Both the position numbers and the translations under genes were made by a program. A stretch of 45,912 nucleotides of DNA from Oceanospirillaceae bacterium UBA2001 (GTDB lineage Bacteria; Pseudomonadota; Gammaproteobacteria; Pseudomonadales; Balneatricaceae). The stretch's first letter is position 1; each line of letters opens with the position of its first letter. This document shows, one piece after another, positions 8,680 through 18,317 of this stretch. The notes below the pieces were generated by a model. That model ran no database searches, was not told where the DNA came from, and saw only the letters and a program-made list of their open reading frames with translations. The stretch spans positions 1 through 45,912 of the forward strand of contig DDCR01000140.1 in assembly GCA_002335115.1 (NCBI GenBank), written 5' to 3'.

Positions 8680-10875
8680 TTATCCCAGTTCTTGTGGGTC
8701 TATGTCTAGGCTCCAGCGTATTTTACGAGCCGCTGGATGTTGATCTAATAAGTTGCACAATTGCTGCAATAACTGCTGCAATTGGCTGCGGTTAGGGTGC
8801 TGAAGTTGTAATTGAGCTCGATAATAATTGGCTTTGCGAGCCATAAAGGCCGGCATAGGGCCAAACATAAGCAAAGCCTTAGTTAGGGGCGCTAGCACTG
8901 GATTTTGTATTTGCTGACTTAACCAATTGAGTAGCGCAAAGGCCTGCGTTGCATCTTTGGCCTGAGCATGAAACAGGGCCATATGGCCCGCTGGAGGTAA
9001 ACCACTTTGTTGACGGCGAGTGAGTTCTTGTGCGGCAAAGGCGTTATAACCCTGAGTGACAAGAATCTCAATAGTAGGATGGTCTGCTTGGTAGGTTTGA
9101 ATGACTGCTGTCCCCGGTATTTGATCGCGGCCAGCACGACCTGCAGTTTGCACAAGTAGTTGAGCAAGTTTTTCTGGGCCACGAAAATCACTACTAAACA
9201 AACTAGCATCAGCATCCAAAATAGCAGCCAAGGTCACATTAGGGAAATGATGACCCTTAGCCAACATCTGGGTACCCACGAGTAAACAAGGTGCACCACT
9301 ATGCACTTGCTCTAACATGTTTTCTAAACTGCCTTTTTTACGGGTCGTGTCACGGTCTATGCGATGCACGGGAGTATCGGGAAAGAGGGAATTAAGCTGC
9401 TCTTCTGTGCGCTCGGTGCCTTGCCCCAAAGGTTTTAACTGATGACTCTGACATTGGGGGCAATGCAAGTGCACGGGTTGTTGGTGCTCACAATGATGGC
9501 AATGCAGCCTTGGCGGTCGCCGATGTAAGGTCATATTGGCATCACAGGCGGGGCACTGGGCCGTTGCGCCACACGTTTGGCATTGCAGACTTGGAGCAAA
9601 ACCCCGCCGATTGAGCATGAGTAAGACTTGATGATCCAGATCGAGCTGGATTTGAATCATGCCCTGCAACTGTTCCGATATCCCTGCTTGCTGGGGTTGG
9701 TTGCGTAAATCGATGACCTGATAACTTTGACTATTGGCTGAACCTGCTCGTTGTGTCAACAACCATTGAGTAAATCGGCCACGGCTAACGTTTGCCAAAC
9801 TTTCTAGTGATGGCGTTGCGGAGCCCAGTACAATTGGAATGTTGGCGTCAGCCGCCCGTTTTATGGCTAGATCGCGACCATGATAGCGAAAACCTTCTTG
9901 CTGTTTATAGGCTTGATCGTGTTCTTCATCAATAATAATGAGGCCTAAATTGGGAATGGGGGTAAATAGGGCGGAGCGGGTGCCAATAACGATGTCAGCT
10001 TGCCCCAGTCCAGCTTGTTGCCAAGCGTTCAGTCTTTGGTGTTCTGTAAGGCCTGAGTGCAATGCCAGTACGCGATTATCAAAGCGCGCTTGTAACCGTT
10101 GCAGCAGCTGTGGTGTCAGGCCAATTTCGGGTACCAATAATAAGATCCGTTTACTGGCCTGCAATTGATGCGCAATCGCATGTAAATACACCTCTGTCTT
10201 GCCACTACCCGTAACACCATTGAGTAAATTACAGCTAAACGTGCCTTTTACCCTCGCTAAATGCTCAACAATTTGGACTTGTTCAAGGTTAAGGTCTAAG
10301 GCCTTTTGAGCTAGCTTTAAAGTCACTTCTTGTGACTTAGGGTAGCTGGTGGTGAGCCACAGCTTATCCAAAAAAGGTTTGAGTTGGCTGGGTTTAATGC
10401 CCATGTTTTGCAGTTGACTGAGATTGAATTCAGGGGCTAAGGTGTTAACTTGTTGCCACAAAGCCTGCTGTTTTTTAGCCCTACCAAATTCGGCTTCTAC
10501 AGTAGCGATCTTCCAATTAAATTGAATCAGTTGATTGGGTAGAGGTTGTCTTAGTTTCGCAGGCAACAGGTGCATGAGCGCATCACCCAATGGATATTGG
10601 TAATAATCAGCGGCCCATAATCCCAGTTGCCAAAGCTCTGGCGACAACAATGGCGTATCATCTAATAGTTCAATAATGGGCTTGAGCTTGCTAAGGTCTA
10701 GGTCTGTGGTTTGTTTAATGCCAACAATAAGTCCCACCCTTTCACTGCGGCCAAAAGACACTCGCACACGTAAGCCAATTTTTGGTTGGTGTGAGCTTTT
10801 ACTTGGGTCGGGCGCTAGGTAGGTAAACTCTTGGCGCAGGCCAGTAGCGATGGCGATTTGTAAATACATAGGCAC
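8680..10875 (-). CDS. priA: Primosomal protein N' (replication restart helicase PriA)
   Basis: PriA is a 3'-to-5' superfamily 2 helicase that recognises stalled forks and reloads the replicative helicase. The 731 residues carry the N-terminal 3'-DNA-binding domain, Walker A in GVTGSGKTEVYLH, DEEH in LIIIDEEHDQAYKQQ, and eight zinc-ligand cysteines in paired CxxC motifs (QCQTCGA, CPACD, HCHHCE, CPQCQ) inserted in the second helicase lobe. The chosen GTG start at 10875 gives an MPMYLQIA N-terminus that lines up with E. coli PriA; an ATG six bases later is the alternative. No strong ribosome-binding site marks either. It is divergent from rpmE. Confidence 0.96.
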   Translation of the reverse strand: MPMYLQIAIATGLRQEFTYLAPDPSKSSHQPKIGLRVRVSFGRSERVGLIVGIKQTTDLDLSKLKPIIELLDDTPLLSPELWQLGLWAADYYQYPLGDALMHLLPAKLRQPLPNQLIQFNWKIATVEAEFGRAKKQQALWQQVNTLAPEFNLSQLQNMGIKPSQLKPFLDKLWLTTSYPKSQEVTLKLAQKALDLNLEQVQIVEHLARVKGTFSCNLLNGVTGSGKTEVYLHAIAHQLQASKRILLLVPEIGLTPQLLQRLQARFDNRVLALHSGLTEHQRLNAWQQAGLGQADIVIGTRSALFTPIPNLGLIIIDEEHDQAYKQQEGFRYHGRDLAIKRAADANIPIVLGSATPSLESLANVSRGRFTQWLLTQRAGSANSQSYQVIDLRNQPQQAGISEQLQGMIQIQLDLDHQVLLMLNRRGFAPSLQCQTCGATAQCPACDANMTLHRRPPRLHCHHCEHQQPVHLHCPQCQSHQLKPLGQGTERTEEQLNSLFPDTPVHRIDRDTTRKKGSLENMLEQVHSGAPCLLVGTQMLAKGHHFPNVTLAAILDADASLFSSDFRGPEKLAQLLVQTAGRAGRDQIPGTAVIQTYQADHPTIEILVTQGYNAFAAQELTRRQQSGLPPAGHMALFHAQAKDATQAFALLNWLSQQIQNPVLAPLTKALLMFGPMPAFMARKANYYRAQLQLQHPNRSQLQQLLQQLCNLLDQHPAARKIRWSLDIDPQELG

Positions 10876-11002
10876 TAAAAGTTGATTGCTAAAGACAAGT
10901 GGGTTAGGCGCTTATCCTACACCAAAGTGTTTAGTTTTGTGGTGCTTTACCCACATAAACAAGGTATTTGGTGCATTGTAAAACTCATGTGAGGAAAAAG
11001 AC

Positions 11003-11030
11003 TTGCTAATCCGTTGATGTCTGGTAAAAT
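11003..11030 (+). promoter_or_regulatory. Candidate promoter of rpmE
   Basis: TTGCTA (11003-11008), a 16-base spacer and TAAAAT (11025-11030) form a plausible sigma-70 promoter. It would leave a leader of about 120 bases before the rpmE ATG. Confidence 0.55.
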
Positions 11031-11043
11031 TCTGCCTCTATTT

Positions 11044-11152
11044 TTGGCTTACCACCAAATGGTGCGCCAAGTTAAACGAGATCTTTTAAGGTCTCTGTTC
11101 GGTGCGGTGCTTGGCAATAGATCAAGTGGCGGCGCCATAACCCTGAGGTTAT
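11044..11152 (+). promoter_or_regulatory. Structured rpmE leader, SD in a hairpin
   Basis: Three potential hairpins lie in the leader. The first pairs TTGGC/GCCAA and ACCA/TGGT (11044-11070) with a symmetric internal loop. The second pairs GAGATC with GGTCTC (11078-11095, one G-U pair). The third is ATAACC-CTGA-GGTTAT (11137-11152), whose loop and 3' arm contain the GAGG Shine-Dalgarno sequence for the ATG at 11158. This arrangement fits translational autoregulation by L31, which has been reported for rpmE in E. coli; here it is inferred from sequence only. Confidence 0.5.
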
Positions 11153-11157
11153 TTTCC

Positions 11158-11370
11158 ATGCAAAAAGATATTCATCCTAAGTACGAAGCCATTAAGGCCA
11201 CGTGTTCATGTGGTAACGTGGTAGAAACGCGTTCAACATTGTGCAAAGACATGCACATTGACACCTGTTCAGCATGCCATCCATTCTACACAGGCAAGCA
11301 GAAAAACATCGATGTTGGCGGCCGTATTGATCGCTTTAATAAGCGCTTTGGTGCCCGCACTACCAAGTAA
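11158..11370 (+). CDS. rpmE: Large-subunit ribosomal protein bL31
   Basis: This 70-residue protein takes part in the B1b intersubunit bridge. It starts [19 protein letters not shown], so the ATG at 11158 is the true start, although the frame stays open further upstream. Cys16, Cys18, Cys37 and Cys40 form the zinc site, making this the zinc-containing (C+) form, which can be displaced by a zinc-free paralogue under zinc limitation. The gene is divergent from priA, as in other gammaproteobacteria, and ends at a strong terminator. Confidence 0.98.
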   Translation: MQKDIHPKYEAIKATCSCGNVVETRSTLCKDMHIDTCSACHPFYTGKQKNIDVGGRIDRFNKRFGARTTK

Positions 11371-11392
11371 GTGGTGTTGCAGTATTCGAGTT

Positions 11393-11421
11393 AAAAAAAC
11401 CCGCCTAGCGCGGGTTTTTTT
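11393..11421 (+). terminator. Rho-independent terminator after rpmE
   Basis: An A run, CCCGC, a 5-base loop, GCGGG and a run of seven T follow the rpmE stop by 22 bases. The A run would also allow use from the other strand. Confidence 0.9.
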
Positions 11422-11533
11422 GTGCCTAAAAATAATGACAGAAGTAAGCCAAACTCATAACTTATAGACTAATATAGAAGCAGCTGCTTAGGGTATGTAG
11501 CCTGCTCTTTTTTAGACAAATAAAAGCCTAGTT

Positions 11534-13246
11534 TTAGGGCGTGCAGCCAGCACAGGTGTGGCCGTGTAAAATGTCATCAATGCCACTTAAGGCCAAGGCT
11601 TTGGTGGCGAAAAAATGGCGCTTTCCAATCGCGCTCAAATGGCCATTGCGGATAATGGGCTTAATCACGCTGCCATTGGTATTGCACAGGTACAAGCCAC
11701 CACCGAGGGCATTTAAACGCTTGGCTTCGTTAGCCAGTAACGCAGTGCCCGCTAAATCCATAAAATTAATGCCACTGGCCACAATCAATACATGTTTTTG
11801 GGGGATCACCATAAGCGCCGATTGTACATAGTCCACCGCCCCAAAAAAGATCGAACCATCAATGCGGATGATCTTTAGGGCCTCACATTCTGGCAAGTTA
11901 GAGCGTTGGGCCGGCACCAGTTGTTTGGCATGGTGGCTGCGGGCTAAAGCCGTAATTTTAGGCTTTGAGGTGCGGCGTAAATAAAGCACCAATGACAAAA
12001 GTACGCCAAGGTAAATGGCAAATTCCATGGGTAATAACAAGGTGGCCCCAAAGGTCACGCCAAAGACTGTCGATTCGGTTTTACCCGCTCGATAGATGAC
12101 CTGAATATGGTGCCAATCAATCAGATTCCATGCCACGATGAGTAAGATAGCAGCCATACTTGGCAGGGTAATGTAAGCCGCAAAAGGCGCTAAAAGCAGC
12201 ACAATTAAAGCTAGAAAAATAGCCGCAAATAGGGCGGCTAAGGGGCTGCTAGCACCTGCTTCATAATTCACACCAGTGCGGGTGAACGACCCAGAAGTGG
12301 CATAGCTAGAGGTGAAGCTGCCAATAATATTAGACAAGGATTGACCAATGAATTCTTGATTACCATTAATGCGTTGGCCTGACCGAGTGGCCACAGAACG
12401 GGCGATAGACACGGCTTCCACCAACCCCAAAAGGCCCAAAGCCATGGCCCCTGGGGCCAGTTCTCGGAGCACATCCCAGTTCATTACAGGCATGGACAAA
12501 GGTGGTAGTTGTGATGGAATTTCCCCCACTAAAGCAATCTGTGTAGCCGCCTGCCAAGGAGATAGTAGCAATAGCTGGGTGGCTATACTGCCTATGATCA
12601 TGGCGATTAACATGTTAGGCCATTGCCTGCGCCAGCGTTTGATGAGGATCATCGTGGTCAAAGTGATGAGGGCAATGACTAAGCTAGGCCAATGGGTGCT
12701 GGCAATATTTTTGCTGACCGTAATCCAGTTAAGAATGAAGTTACCACTCGCTTCCAGTTCTAGGCCTAGGGCATTTTTAATTTGGCTGGTGGCAATCACT
12801 ACCGCTGCCCCTGATGTGAAACCCACCACTACTGAGTGAGACACAAAGTTAACCAAGGTGCCCATGCGTGCTAAAGACAAAAGTAGCTGAAATAAACCTG
12901 CCATTAAGGTCAGGCTTAGGGCTAAAGCAATGTAATTGGCAGAGCCTATTTCAGCCAATGGGCTAATGGTGGTGAAGACCACAATCGACAAGGCCGCTGT
13001 GGGGCCCGAAATAAGATGCCAAGATGAGCCAAATAAGGCTGCAATAATTGCGGGCACAATGGCGGCATATAAACCATATTCTGGTGGTAAACCGGCAATT
13101 AAGGCATAGGCAACACCCTGTGGTAAAACAATAATTGCCCCAGTGAGACCAGCCATGGCATCTTGTCTTGCGCTGTCTGCAGTGGTGTTCTTCGCCCAGC
13201 TCAGAAAAGGCAAAAATTTCAAACAATAAGTTAGTACCACCGACAC
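11534..13246 (-). CDS. SulP/SLC26-family anion transporter with STAS domain
   Basis: This 570-residue inner-membrane transporter has about 12-14 hydrophobic segments and a cytoplasmic STAS domain (about 440-560). The N-terminal signature (AGLTGAIIVLPQGVAYALIAGLPPEYGLYAA, residues 32-62) and the GPTAALS stretch are typical of SulP proteins, which carry sulfate, bicarbonate, C4-dicarboxylates or other anions, usually with Na+ or H+. The substrate cannot be told from sequence. The start is a GTG with GGGA about nine bases upstream. It ends in a Cys-containing tail (HTCAGCTP). It seems to be transcribed alone; no sulfur-assimilation or carbonic anhydrase gene is adjacent. Confidence 0.92.
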   Translation of the reverse strand: MSVVLTYCLKFLPFLSWAKNTTADSARQDAMAGLTGAIIVLPQGVAYALIAGLPPEYGLYAAIVPAIIAALFGSSWHLISGPTAALSIVVFTTISPLAEIGSANYIALALSLTLMAGLFQLLLSLARMGTLVNFVSHSVVVGFTSGAAVVIATSQIKNALGLELEASGNFILNWITVSKNIASTHWPSLVIALITLTTMILIKRWRRQWPNMLIAMIIGSIATQLLLLSPWQAATQIALVGEIPSQLPPLSMPVMNWDVLRELAPGAMALGLLGLVEAVSIARSVATRSGQRINGNQEFIGQSLSNIIGSFTSSYATSGSFTRTGVNYEAGASSPLAALFAAIFLALIVLLLAPFAAYITLPSMAAILLIVAWNLIDWHHIQVIYRAGKTESTVFGVTFGATLLLPMEFAIYLGVLLSLVLYLRRTSKPKITALARSHHAKQLVPAQRSNLPECEALKIIRIDGSIFFGAVDYVQSALMVIPQKHVLIVASGINFMDLAGTALLANEAKRLNALGGGLYLCNTNGSVIKPIIRNGHLSAIGKRHFFATKALALSGIDDILHGHTCAGCTP

Positions 13247-13364
13247 TTTAGTTTTCCCAATAGACCCAATTTTTATGACGCTATTGTAAAGTATTTTCTT
13301 GCCTTGGGTGACATTTAAAGCCCCTGTAGGCGCGTATATTTAGCATTAGTGTGAAAATTAGGCC

Positions 13365-15812
13365 TTATGTTTGCTGCAATGTTCTTAAGGGGGGCGCAGT
13401 GACCACCGTGCGGTTAAACCACCAGCCACAGGCACCGATGATGATCATGCCAGTGAAGGGCGTCAGGACCCATAGGGGCCAGTGAAATTGCATGGGCATT
13501 TGAAACAATTGCTGCTGTAGCACGGCGACCAAAGCTTCGGCTCCCAAACCAGCTATGAGTCCTGCAACAAAGCCGAGACTGGCGTACTCGACCCATAAAA
13601 TGCGTCGAATAAGGGCTTTGCTGGCCCCTAAAGTTCGTAAAATAGCACTTTCATGGCGGCGTTCGTCGATACTGGCTTGAATGCTAGCCACTAAGACTAA
13701 TACCCCTGCTCCAAGCACCATGACTAAAATACTCTCCACCGCAAGGGAGAGTTGGGCGACTACCCTTTGCACTTGTTGTAAAATTTGATCAACATCAAGC
13801 ATAGATATGGTGGGTTGTTGGCGCAACAAAGGGCCTAGCTTGGGACGGTCTGCGGGGGCAATATACACACTCGCCATGTAACTAGCACTATTGGCCTCCA
13901 CCAAAGGCTCAGAGAAGACAAAAAAGAAATTGGGCTGCATGCTGCTCCAATCGACGTCTCTAAGGTTACTTAAAACCGCTTTTTTCTCGATACCTGCAAT
14001 GTTAAAGGTGAGTTCCTGACCCAAACTTAAACCCATATCTCTCGCATAGTCAGATTCTACTGAAACTTCCAGTCCAGTTGCCCCATCGTTCCACCATTGA
14101 CCCCCACTAATGCGATTACCAATGGGCAAGTCTGGGCTCCAAGTGAGGTTTAATTCTCTTGAACCACGTCGGCTCTGCAGCTTGGGCTCTGTGAGTCTGG
14201 CTCGTGCAATAGGGAAAAACGTTAAGGCTTGAGTGGTTAACCCTTGCTCTTCCATAGAGTCGAGTAAAGATTGCCGTTGCTGTTGATAAATGTTGAATAA
14301 AAATAGGTTGGGTGTGTCTTGCTTTAACTGCTGCTGCCAATCGTTAATCAGAAAGCTACGCACCGAGATCAAACTAAATAGAAGCATTAATGCTAATCCA
14401 AAAATAGCCACCTGTAGGCTGTTTTGATGCTTTCTACGCGCTAAGTTGGCCAGGCCAATTTTGCCACCTTGACTGAGATAGGGGCGGATTTTGTTGCCCG
14501 CTTTAATGAGCTGGCTGGCTAACAGAGCCAACAATAGCAGAATAATAGCCACGCCAATAATAAGGGCGCCACTAATTAATACGGACTGGCTGTGCCAGTA
14601 AACCAAAGCAATGACAGCACTAAAGCCAATGGCTAAATGAGTTTTGTTGGTTTTGCTTTGGCTGGAAGATTGGCGCAGTACTTCAGCAGGTGCGACTTTG
14701 GCTAGCGCCAACATGGGTGGCAATACAAAGGCCAATAAACATAAGGTGCCAGTGCCAGCCCCTAATAAAAAAGGCTCAAAAGGAGGCACCAGTGATGCGC
14801 CTTGAATATAGTCAGCCACCACCCACAACAAAGCTTGGTATAACCCCCAAGCCAGGGGCAGGCTAATCAACAAAGCTAACAAAGCTAACAATATCATTTG
14901 GCTGAAGTACAGAAGGCGTAATTGCTTTGGCTTAAGACCGAGACACTTTAGCAAGGCTACGTGTTTGGCTTGCCTTAGGCTATAGCGACGGGCTGACAAA
15001 GACAATGCCACGCCAGCTAATACCACCGCCAAAGAACCTGCTAGCAATAAAAATTGTTCGGCTTTATCTAAGGTAGCGGCGACGTTGGCATTACCATCAT
15101 TCGGGGATTGCCACTTTTGCCCGGGTGCAAGCAATGGCGTGATGGAAGCTTGCAGACCAGTTAATGCATCCGCTTGCCCCGCCAATAACCAGCGGTGTTT
15201 TATCCGACTTCCCGTCTGCACTGCTGCAGTTGCCGCTAAATCTTGCAAGTGCATCATGGCCCTTGGGGCGAAGCTTGAAAAGCCACTGGCTTGGTCTGGC
15301 TCGGTGATGAGGATATGACTAATTTTAAGGCTCAGTTGACCCACATCGATAGTGTCATTTAAACGCGCATTAAGACTCGATAACAAACGGGAATCAGGCC
15401 ATATCTCGCCTCTTTTTGGGCCTTGCGCAATCACGGTGCCTAAGTCGAATGCGGCTGCGCCCACACTAAGTTCACCCCTGAGTGGGTAGCTGTCTGAGAC
15501 GGCTTTAATGCTGGCTAATTGCATTCCTTCTTGAGCAAATACCATGGCTTGAAACTGGCTCACTTGGGCCTGTTGTAAGGACAAATTGTCAGCCTTAGTG
15601 CGCCAATCTTCAGAGATCGGTTGGCTGCCGGTCAGGCGTAAGTCGGCAGCAATGAGGTTGGCGCCTTGGGCCACCATGGATTGCTTCACTTGATGGGTAA
15701 ATAAACTAATGCTGGTGACACTGGTAATGGCGAGTATCAAAGCCACAAACAACAAAGATAATTCACCACCACGCCAATCTCGCCATGCGAGGCGTGCAGC
15801 TAATTTAAGCAT
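13365..15812 (-). CDS. ybbP: FtsX-like ABC permease, YbbP type
   Basis: This 815-residue MacB/FtsX-type permease has the long architecture of E. coli YbbP: one N-terminal helix (about 20-42), a large periplasmic domain, a block of helices in the middle (about 255-440), a second periplasmic domain and three C-terminal helices. The coupling motif LRTLGASKALIRRILWVEY near the C-terminus is typical of FtsX-like domains. ATG at 15812 overlaps the end of the ATPase gene by eight bases, so the two are translationally coupled. Such pairs work as lipoprotein- or envelope-related mechanotransmission or extraction systems; the substrate of YbbAP is not established. The divergent tesA neighbour conserves the E. 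coli tesA-ybbA-ybbP locus. Confidence 0.9.
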   Translation of the reverse strand: MLKLAARLAWRDWRGGELSLLFVALILAITSVTSISLFTHQVKQSMVAQGANLIAADLRLTGSQPISEDWRTKADNLSLQQAQVSQFQAMVFAQEGMQLASIKAVSDSYPLRGELSVGAAAFDLGTVIAQGPKRGEIWPDSRLLSSLNARLNDTIDVGQLSLKISHILITEPDQASGFSSFAPRAMMHLQDLAATAAVQTGSRIKHRWLLAGQADALTGLQASITPLLAPGQKWQSPNDGNANVAATLDKAEQFLLLAGSLAVVLAGVALSLSARRYSLRQAKHVALLKCLGLKPKQLRLLYFSQMILLALLALLISLPLAWGLYQALLWVVADYIQGASLVPPFEPFLLGAGTGTLCLLAFVLPPMLALAKVAPAEVLRQSSSQSKTNKTHLAIGFSAVIALVYWHSQSVLISGALIIGVAIILLLLALLASQLIKAGNKIRPYLSQGGKIGLANLARRKHQNSLQVAIFGLALMLLFSLISVRSFLINDWQQQLKQDTPNLFLFNIYQQQRQSLLDSMEEQGLTTQALTFFPIARARLTEPKLQSRRGSRELNLTWSPDLPIGNRISGGQWWNDGATGLEVSVESDYARDMGLSLGQELTFNIAGIEKKAVLSNLRDVDWSSMQPNFFFVFSEPLVEANSASYMASVYIAPADRPKLGPLLRQQPTISMLDVDQILQQVQRVVAQLSLAVESILVMVLGAGVLVLVASIQASIDERRHESAILRTLGASKALIRRILWVEYASLGFVAGLIAGLGAEALVAVLQQQLFQMPMQFHWPLWVLTPFTGMIIIGACGWWFNRTVVTAPPLRTLQQT

Positions 15813-16506
15813 CAAGCCGCTCCGTTAGCTGTCCAGCGTTAAGTGTTAGACGTCTTTGACAGCGTTGTGCTAAGTTCAAATCATGCGTGACTAGCACCAG
15901 TGTGGTGTGATGTTGTTGGTTGAGTTCAAATAATAACTCAACAATATGATCACCCGTTTGAGTGTCTAGGTTGCCAGTAGGTTCATCGGCAAACAAAATT
16001 GGCGCTTGAGCGGCAAAGGCGCGTGCAATCGCAACGCGCTGTTGTTCTCCACCTGAAAGTTGATTGGGGTAATGGTGACCCCGTTGGGCCAGTCCCACAT
16101 GGTTTAAATATTGTGTTGCTAGAGTGTTGGCATCACTGCTACCTTTCACTTCTAAAGGTAACATGATGTTTTCTATGGCTGTGAGGCTGGGCAGTAGTTG
16201 GAACTTTTGGAATATAAACGACACCTGATGTTTTCGCAGTTCGGCCCTCCCTTCCTCATCTAACTTGGTCAGGTCTTTATTAGCTAAAAATAGCTGGCCA
16301 TGGCTGGGGCTGTCAAGCCCCGCCATCATGCCCAACAAAGTGGTTTTACCCGAGCCCGATGCGCCAACGATGGCCACCGATTCACCTGCTTCTATGGTAA
16401 AATTGACATCGTCTAGGATGTGCAGGTCATCAGCTTGCGTGGCCTGCGGGTTAGCCACAATCTGACTGACGTTGCGGGCCGCCAAAAACGGCGTGGAATT
16501 AGGCAT
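15805..16506 (-). CDS. ybbA: ABC transporter ATP-binding protein, YbbA type
   Basis: This 233-residue ATPase of the LolD/MacB/FtsE group has Walker A GASGSGKTT, a Q-loop FQKFQLLPSL, signature LSGGEQQRVAIARA, Walker [13 protein letters not shown] and an H-loop VTHD. It powers the YbbP-type permease encoded immediately downstream with an eight-base overlap. It is divergent from tesA, with 65 bases between the starts, and the shared gap contains a TATTAT that could be a -10 element for tesA. Confidence 0.93.
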   Translation of the reverse strand: MPNSTPFLAARNVSQIVANPQATQADDLHILDDVNFTIEAGESVAIVGASGSGKTTLLGMMAGLDSPSHGQLFLANKDLTKLDEEGRAELRKHQVSFIFQKFQLLPSLTAIENIMLPLEVKGSSDANTLATQYLNHVGLAQRGHHYPNQLSGGEQQRVAIARAFAAQAPILFADEPTGNLDTQTGDHIVELLFELNQQHHTTLVLVTHDLNLAQRCQRRLTLNAGQLTERLDA

Positions 16507-16571
16507 AGCAGGTCACTCAACAAACGAAAAGGCGCCTATTATGGCGTCTGAGGGGTCACTAAGGGAAGGGT

Positions 16572-17210
16572 ATGCAGCAATTTTTCAAAATATTTACAGT
16601 CTATGTGATCACGATCGCCAGCCTGCTGTTGGGGCCCGTATGTTGGGCCAAAAAACACACAGTATTGGTGATGGGAGATAGTTTGAGTGCAGGCTTTGGT
16701 ATGCCCTTAGAACAAGCGTGGCCAGCCCTGCTGGAAAATAAATTGCGGGCTAGCAGTGGAAATGTAAAGTGGCAGGTTATTAATGCCAGTGTTAGTGGAG
16801 AAACGACTCAAGGAGGCGTGCGACGTTTGCCGGCCTTGTTAGATCAGTTTGAGCCACAATGGGTGCTATTGGAACTGGGTGCTAATGATGGTTTACGGGG
16901 TTACCCCATTGCTAATATCAGTGCTAATCTAGCCACTATGATTCAACAAAGTCTGGCTGCTGGGGCTCAAGTTGCGGTCATGGGCATTCAATTACCACCC
17001 AATTATGGTGCCCGTTATACGGTACCTTTTTTTGCCCAATACAAGACGCTAGCAGAGCAATATGATACGGCTTTGGTGCCTTTTGTGCTGCACAATGTGG
17101 CGGGTATTGATGATTTAATGCAGGCTGATGGGCTGCACCCAACACCCTCGGCACAGCCCATTATAGTGGATAACGTTTGGCAGCATTTAGCCACCTTTTG
17201 GTTACCTTAA
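16572..17210 (+). CDS. tesA: Periplasmic SGNH esterase/lysophospholipase TesA
   Basis: This 212-residue protein has a signal peptide (hydrophobic core about 8-22, likely cleavage after CWA at residue 26). The SGNH hydrolase blocks are present: GDSLS with nucleophile Ser37, a Gly in the block II region (VSGETT), GAND in block III, and DGLHPT with Asp186 and His189. Family members are multifunctional thioesterase, arylesterase and lysophospholipase L1 enzymes of the periplasm. The ATG follows GGGAAGGG. It is divergent from the ybbAP pair, as in E. coli, and closed by a strong terminator shared with convergent rpoH. Confidence 0.95.
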   Translation: MQQFFKIFTVYVITIASLLLGPVCWAKKHTVLVMGDSLSAGFGMPLEQAWPALLENKLRASSGNVKWQVINASVSGETTQGGVRRLPALLDQFEPQWVLLELGANDGLRGYPIANISANLATMIQQSLAAGAQVAVMGIQLPPNYGARYTVPFFAQYKTLAEQYDTALVPFVLHNVAGIDDLMQADGLHPTPSAQPIIVDNVWQHLATFWLP

Positions 17211-17214
17211 AATC

Positions 17215-17244
17215 TAAAAAACCCACACTTGGTGGGTTTTTTTT
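17215..17244. terminator. Bidirectional terminator between tesA and rpoH
   Basis: An A run, ACCCAC, a 5-base loop, GTGGGT and a run of eight T lie between the convergent tesA and rpoH genes. A/T runs on both flanks let it serve both strands. Confidence 0.9.
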
Positions 17245-17273
17245 ACACTTCAATCGATCAGATTCACAGCCTG

Positions 17274-18161
17274 TTAATAAGCAAAAGCACCTTTGCCATT
17301 GGCTTCCATTCCATCACTCATGGCGGCTTTGAGTTTCTTCATGGCATTCTTTTCTAGCTGGCGAATACGCTCTGCAGACACCTGATATTGATCAGCTAAG
17401 TTATGTAAAGTGGCTTTTGAGTGGCTTAACCAACGTTGCTGTAAAATATCACGGCTACGTGGGTCCAGATCCCCCATAGCAGTGGCTAATCGAGTATTGG
17501 AATCTTGTTCCCAATCGCTGGCCTCTAGCTGCCTTGCAGGATCTCCTGAGTGATCTTCCAGATAATAAGCTGGGGCTTGGTAAGCGCTGTCTTCATCCCC
17601 TTCTGGGGCGTCAAATGGCGTGTCATGAGCAGACATGCGGCCTTCCATCTGCATCACAACCTTAGCATCAACACCTAGGTCTGCTGCCACAGACTGCACT
17701 TCATCATGGGTTAACCAGGCCAGTTTTTTCTTCGCACTACGCAAGTTAAAAAATAACTTACGCTGACTTTTGGTGGTGGCTACTTTAACAATACGCCAAT
17801 TGCGTAAAATGTATTCGTGCATTTCAGCTTTAATCCAATGCACTGCAAAGGACACTAACCGAACACCCACTTCTGGGTTAAATCGTTTCACCGCTTTCAT
17901 CAAGCCTGCATTGCCTTCTTGCACCAAGTCTGCGATGGGTAAACCATAACCTGAATAGCTTTTGGCAATATGAGCCACAAAACGGAGATGCGACATAACG
18001 AGCTGGCGAGCAGCGTCTAAGTCGTTCTCATAATATAAGCGCTCAGCTAGGGCCCGTTCTTGCTCAATGGTAAGAATGGGAATGGTGCTGATCGTCTGCA
18101 GGTAAGCTTCGTGGCTTTGACCTGGCGCTAATGCATCAATCGCTGATAATGACTTAGTCAT
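17274..18161 (-). CDS. rpoH: RNA polymerase sigma factor RpoH (sigma-32)
   Basis: This 295-residue heat-shock sigma factor has region 2 ([25 protein letters not shown]), the RpoH box QRKLFFNLR that sets it apart from other sigma-70 proteins, and region 4 ending in a helix-turn-helix ([17 protein letters not shown]). I choose the ATG at 18161 because GGAG sits six bases upstream and the protein then begins [14 protein letters not shown]; a longer in-frame extension to 18224 is possible but lacks family similarity. It is downstream of ftsYEX, as in most gammaproteobacteria, with its own candidate promoter and a leader of about 150 bases. It should control the hslVU promoter found in this window. 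Confidence 0.97.
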   Translation of the reverse strand: MTKSLSAIDALAPGQSHEAYLQTISTIPILTIEQERALAERLYYENDLDAARQLVMSHLRFVAHIAKSYSGYGLPIADLVQEGNAGLMKAVKRFNPEVGVRLVSFAVHWIKAEMHEYILRNWRIVKVATTKSQRKLFFNLRSAKKKLAWLTHDEVQSVAADLGVDAKVVMQMEGRMSAHDTPFDAPEGDEDSAYQAPAYYLEDHSGDPARQLEASDWEQDSNTRLATAMGDLDPRSRDILQQRWLSHSKATLHNLADQYQVSAERIRQLEKNAMKKLKAAMSDGMEANGKGAFAY

Positions 18162-18311
18162 AAAAATCTCCGTCGTCTTTGAGCCCACTGCTATAAGTTG
18201 CTTAACAATGGCCGTGTCAGCCATGTTGTGGACAAATGCCCAAATCTTGTCTTGTTAGCAGTCTACATCGGTCTATACTAATGTTAACTTTTGCGTCAGG
18301 GGCACAGTATG
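18162..18311 (-). promoter_or_regulatory. Long rpoH leader
   Basis: If the promoter at 18318-18346 is used, about 150 untranslated bases precede rpoH. A small hairpin (ATGGC, 7-base loop, GCCAT) and the SD GGAG are visible. In other bacteria rpoH translation is heat-controlled by RNA structure. I cannot fold this one with certainty, so a thermosensor is only a possibility. Confidence 0.35.
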
Positions 18312-18317
18312 TATACC

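Noticed and set aside
11014..11157. Upstream extension of the rpmE frame
   Set aside because: L31 begins [12 protein letters not shown]; the extra 48 codons lie in the structured leader and include the likely promoter -10 region.
12369..12839. 156-codon plus-strand frame inside the SulP gene
   Set aside because: It is antisense to conserved transmembrane coding sequence and has no family features; a shadow frame.
18162..18224. N-terminal extension of RpoH to 18224
   Set aside because: The 21 extra residues are not seen in the RpoH family, while the ATG at 18161 has a well-spaced GGAG.
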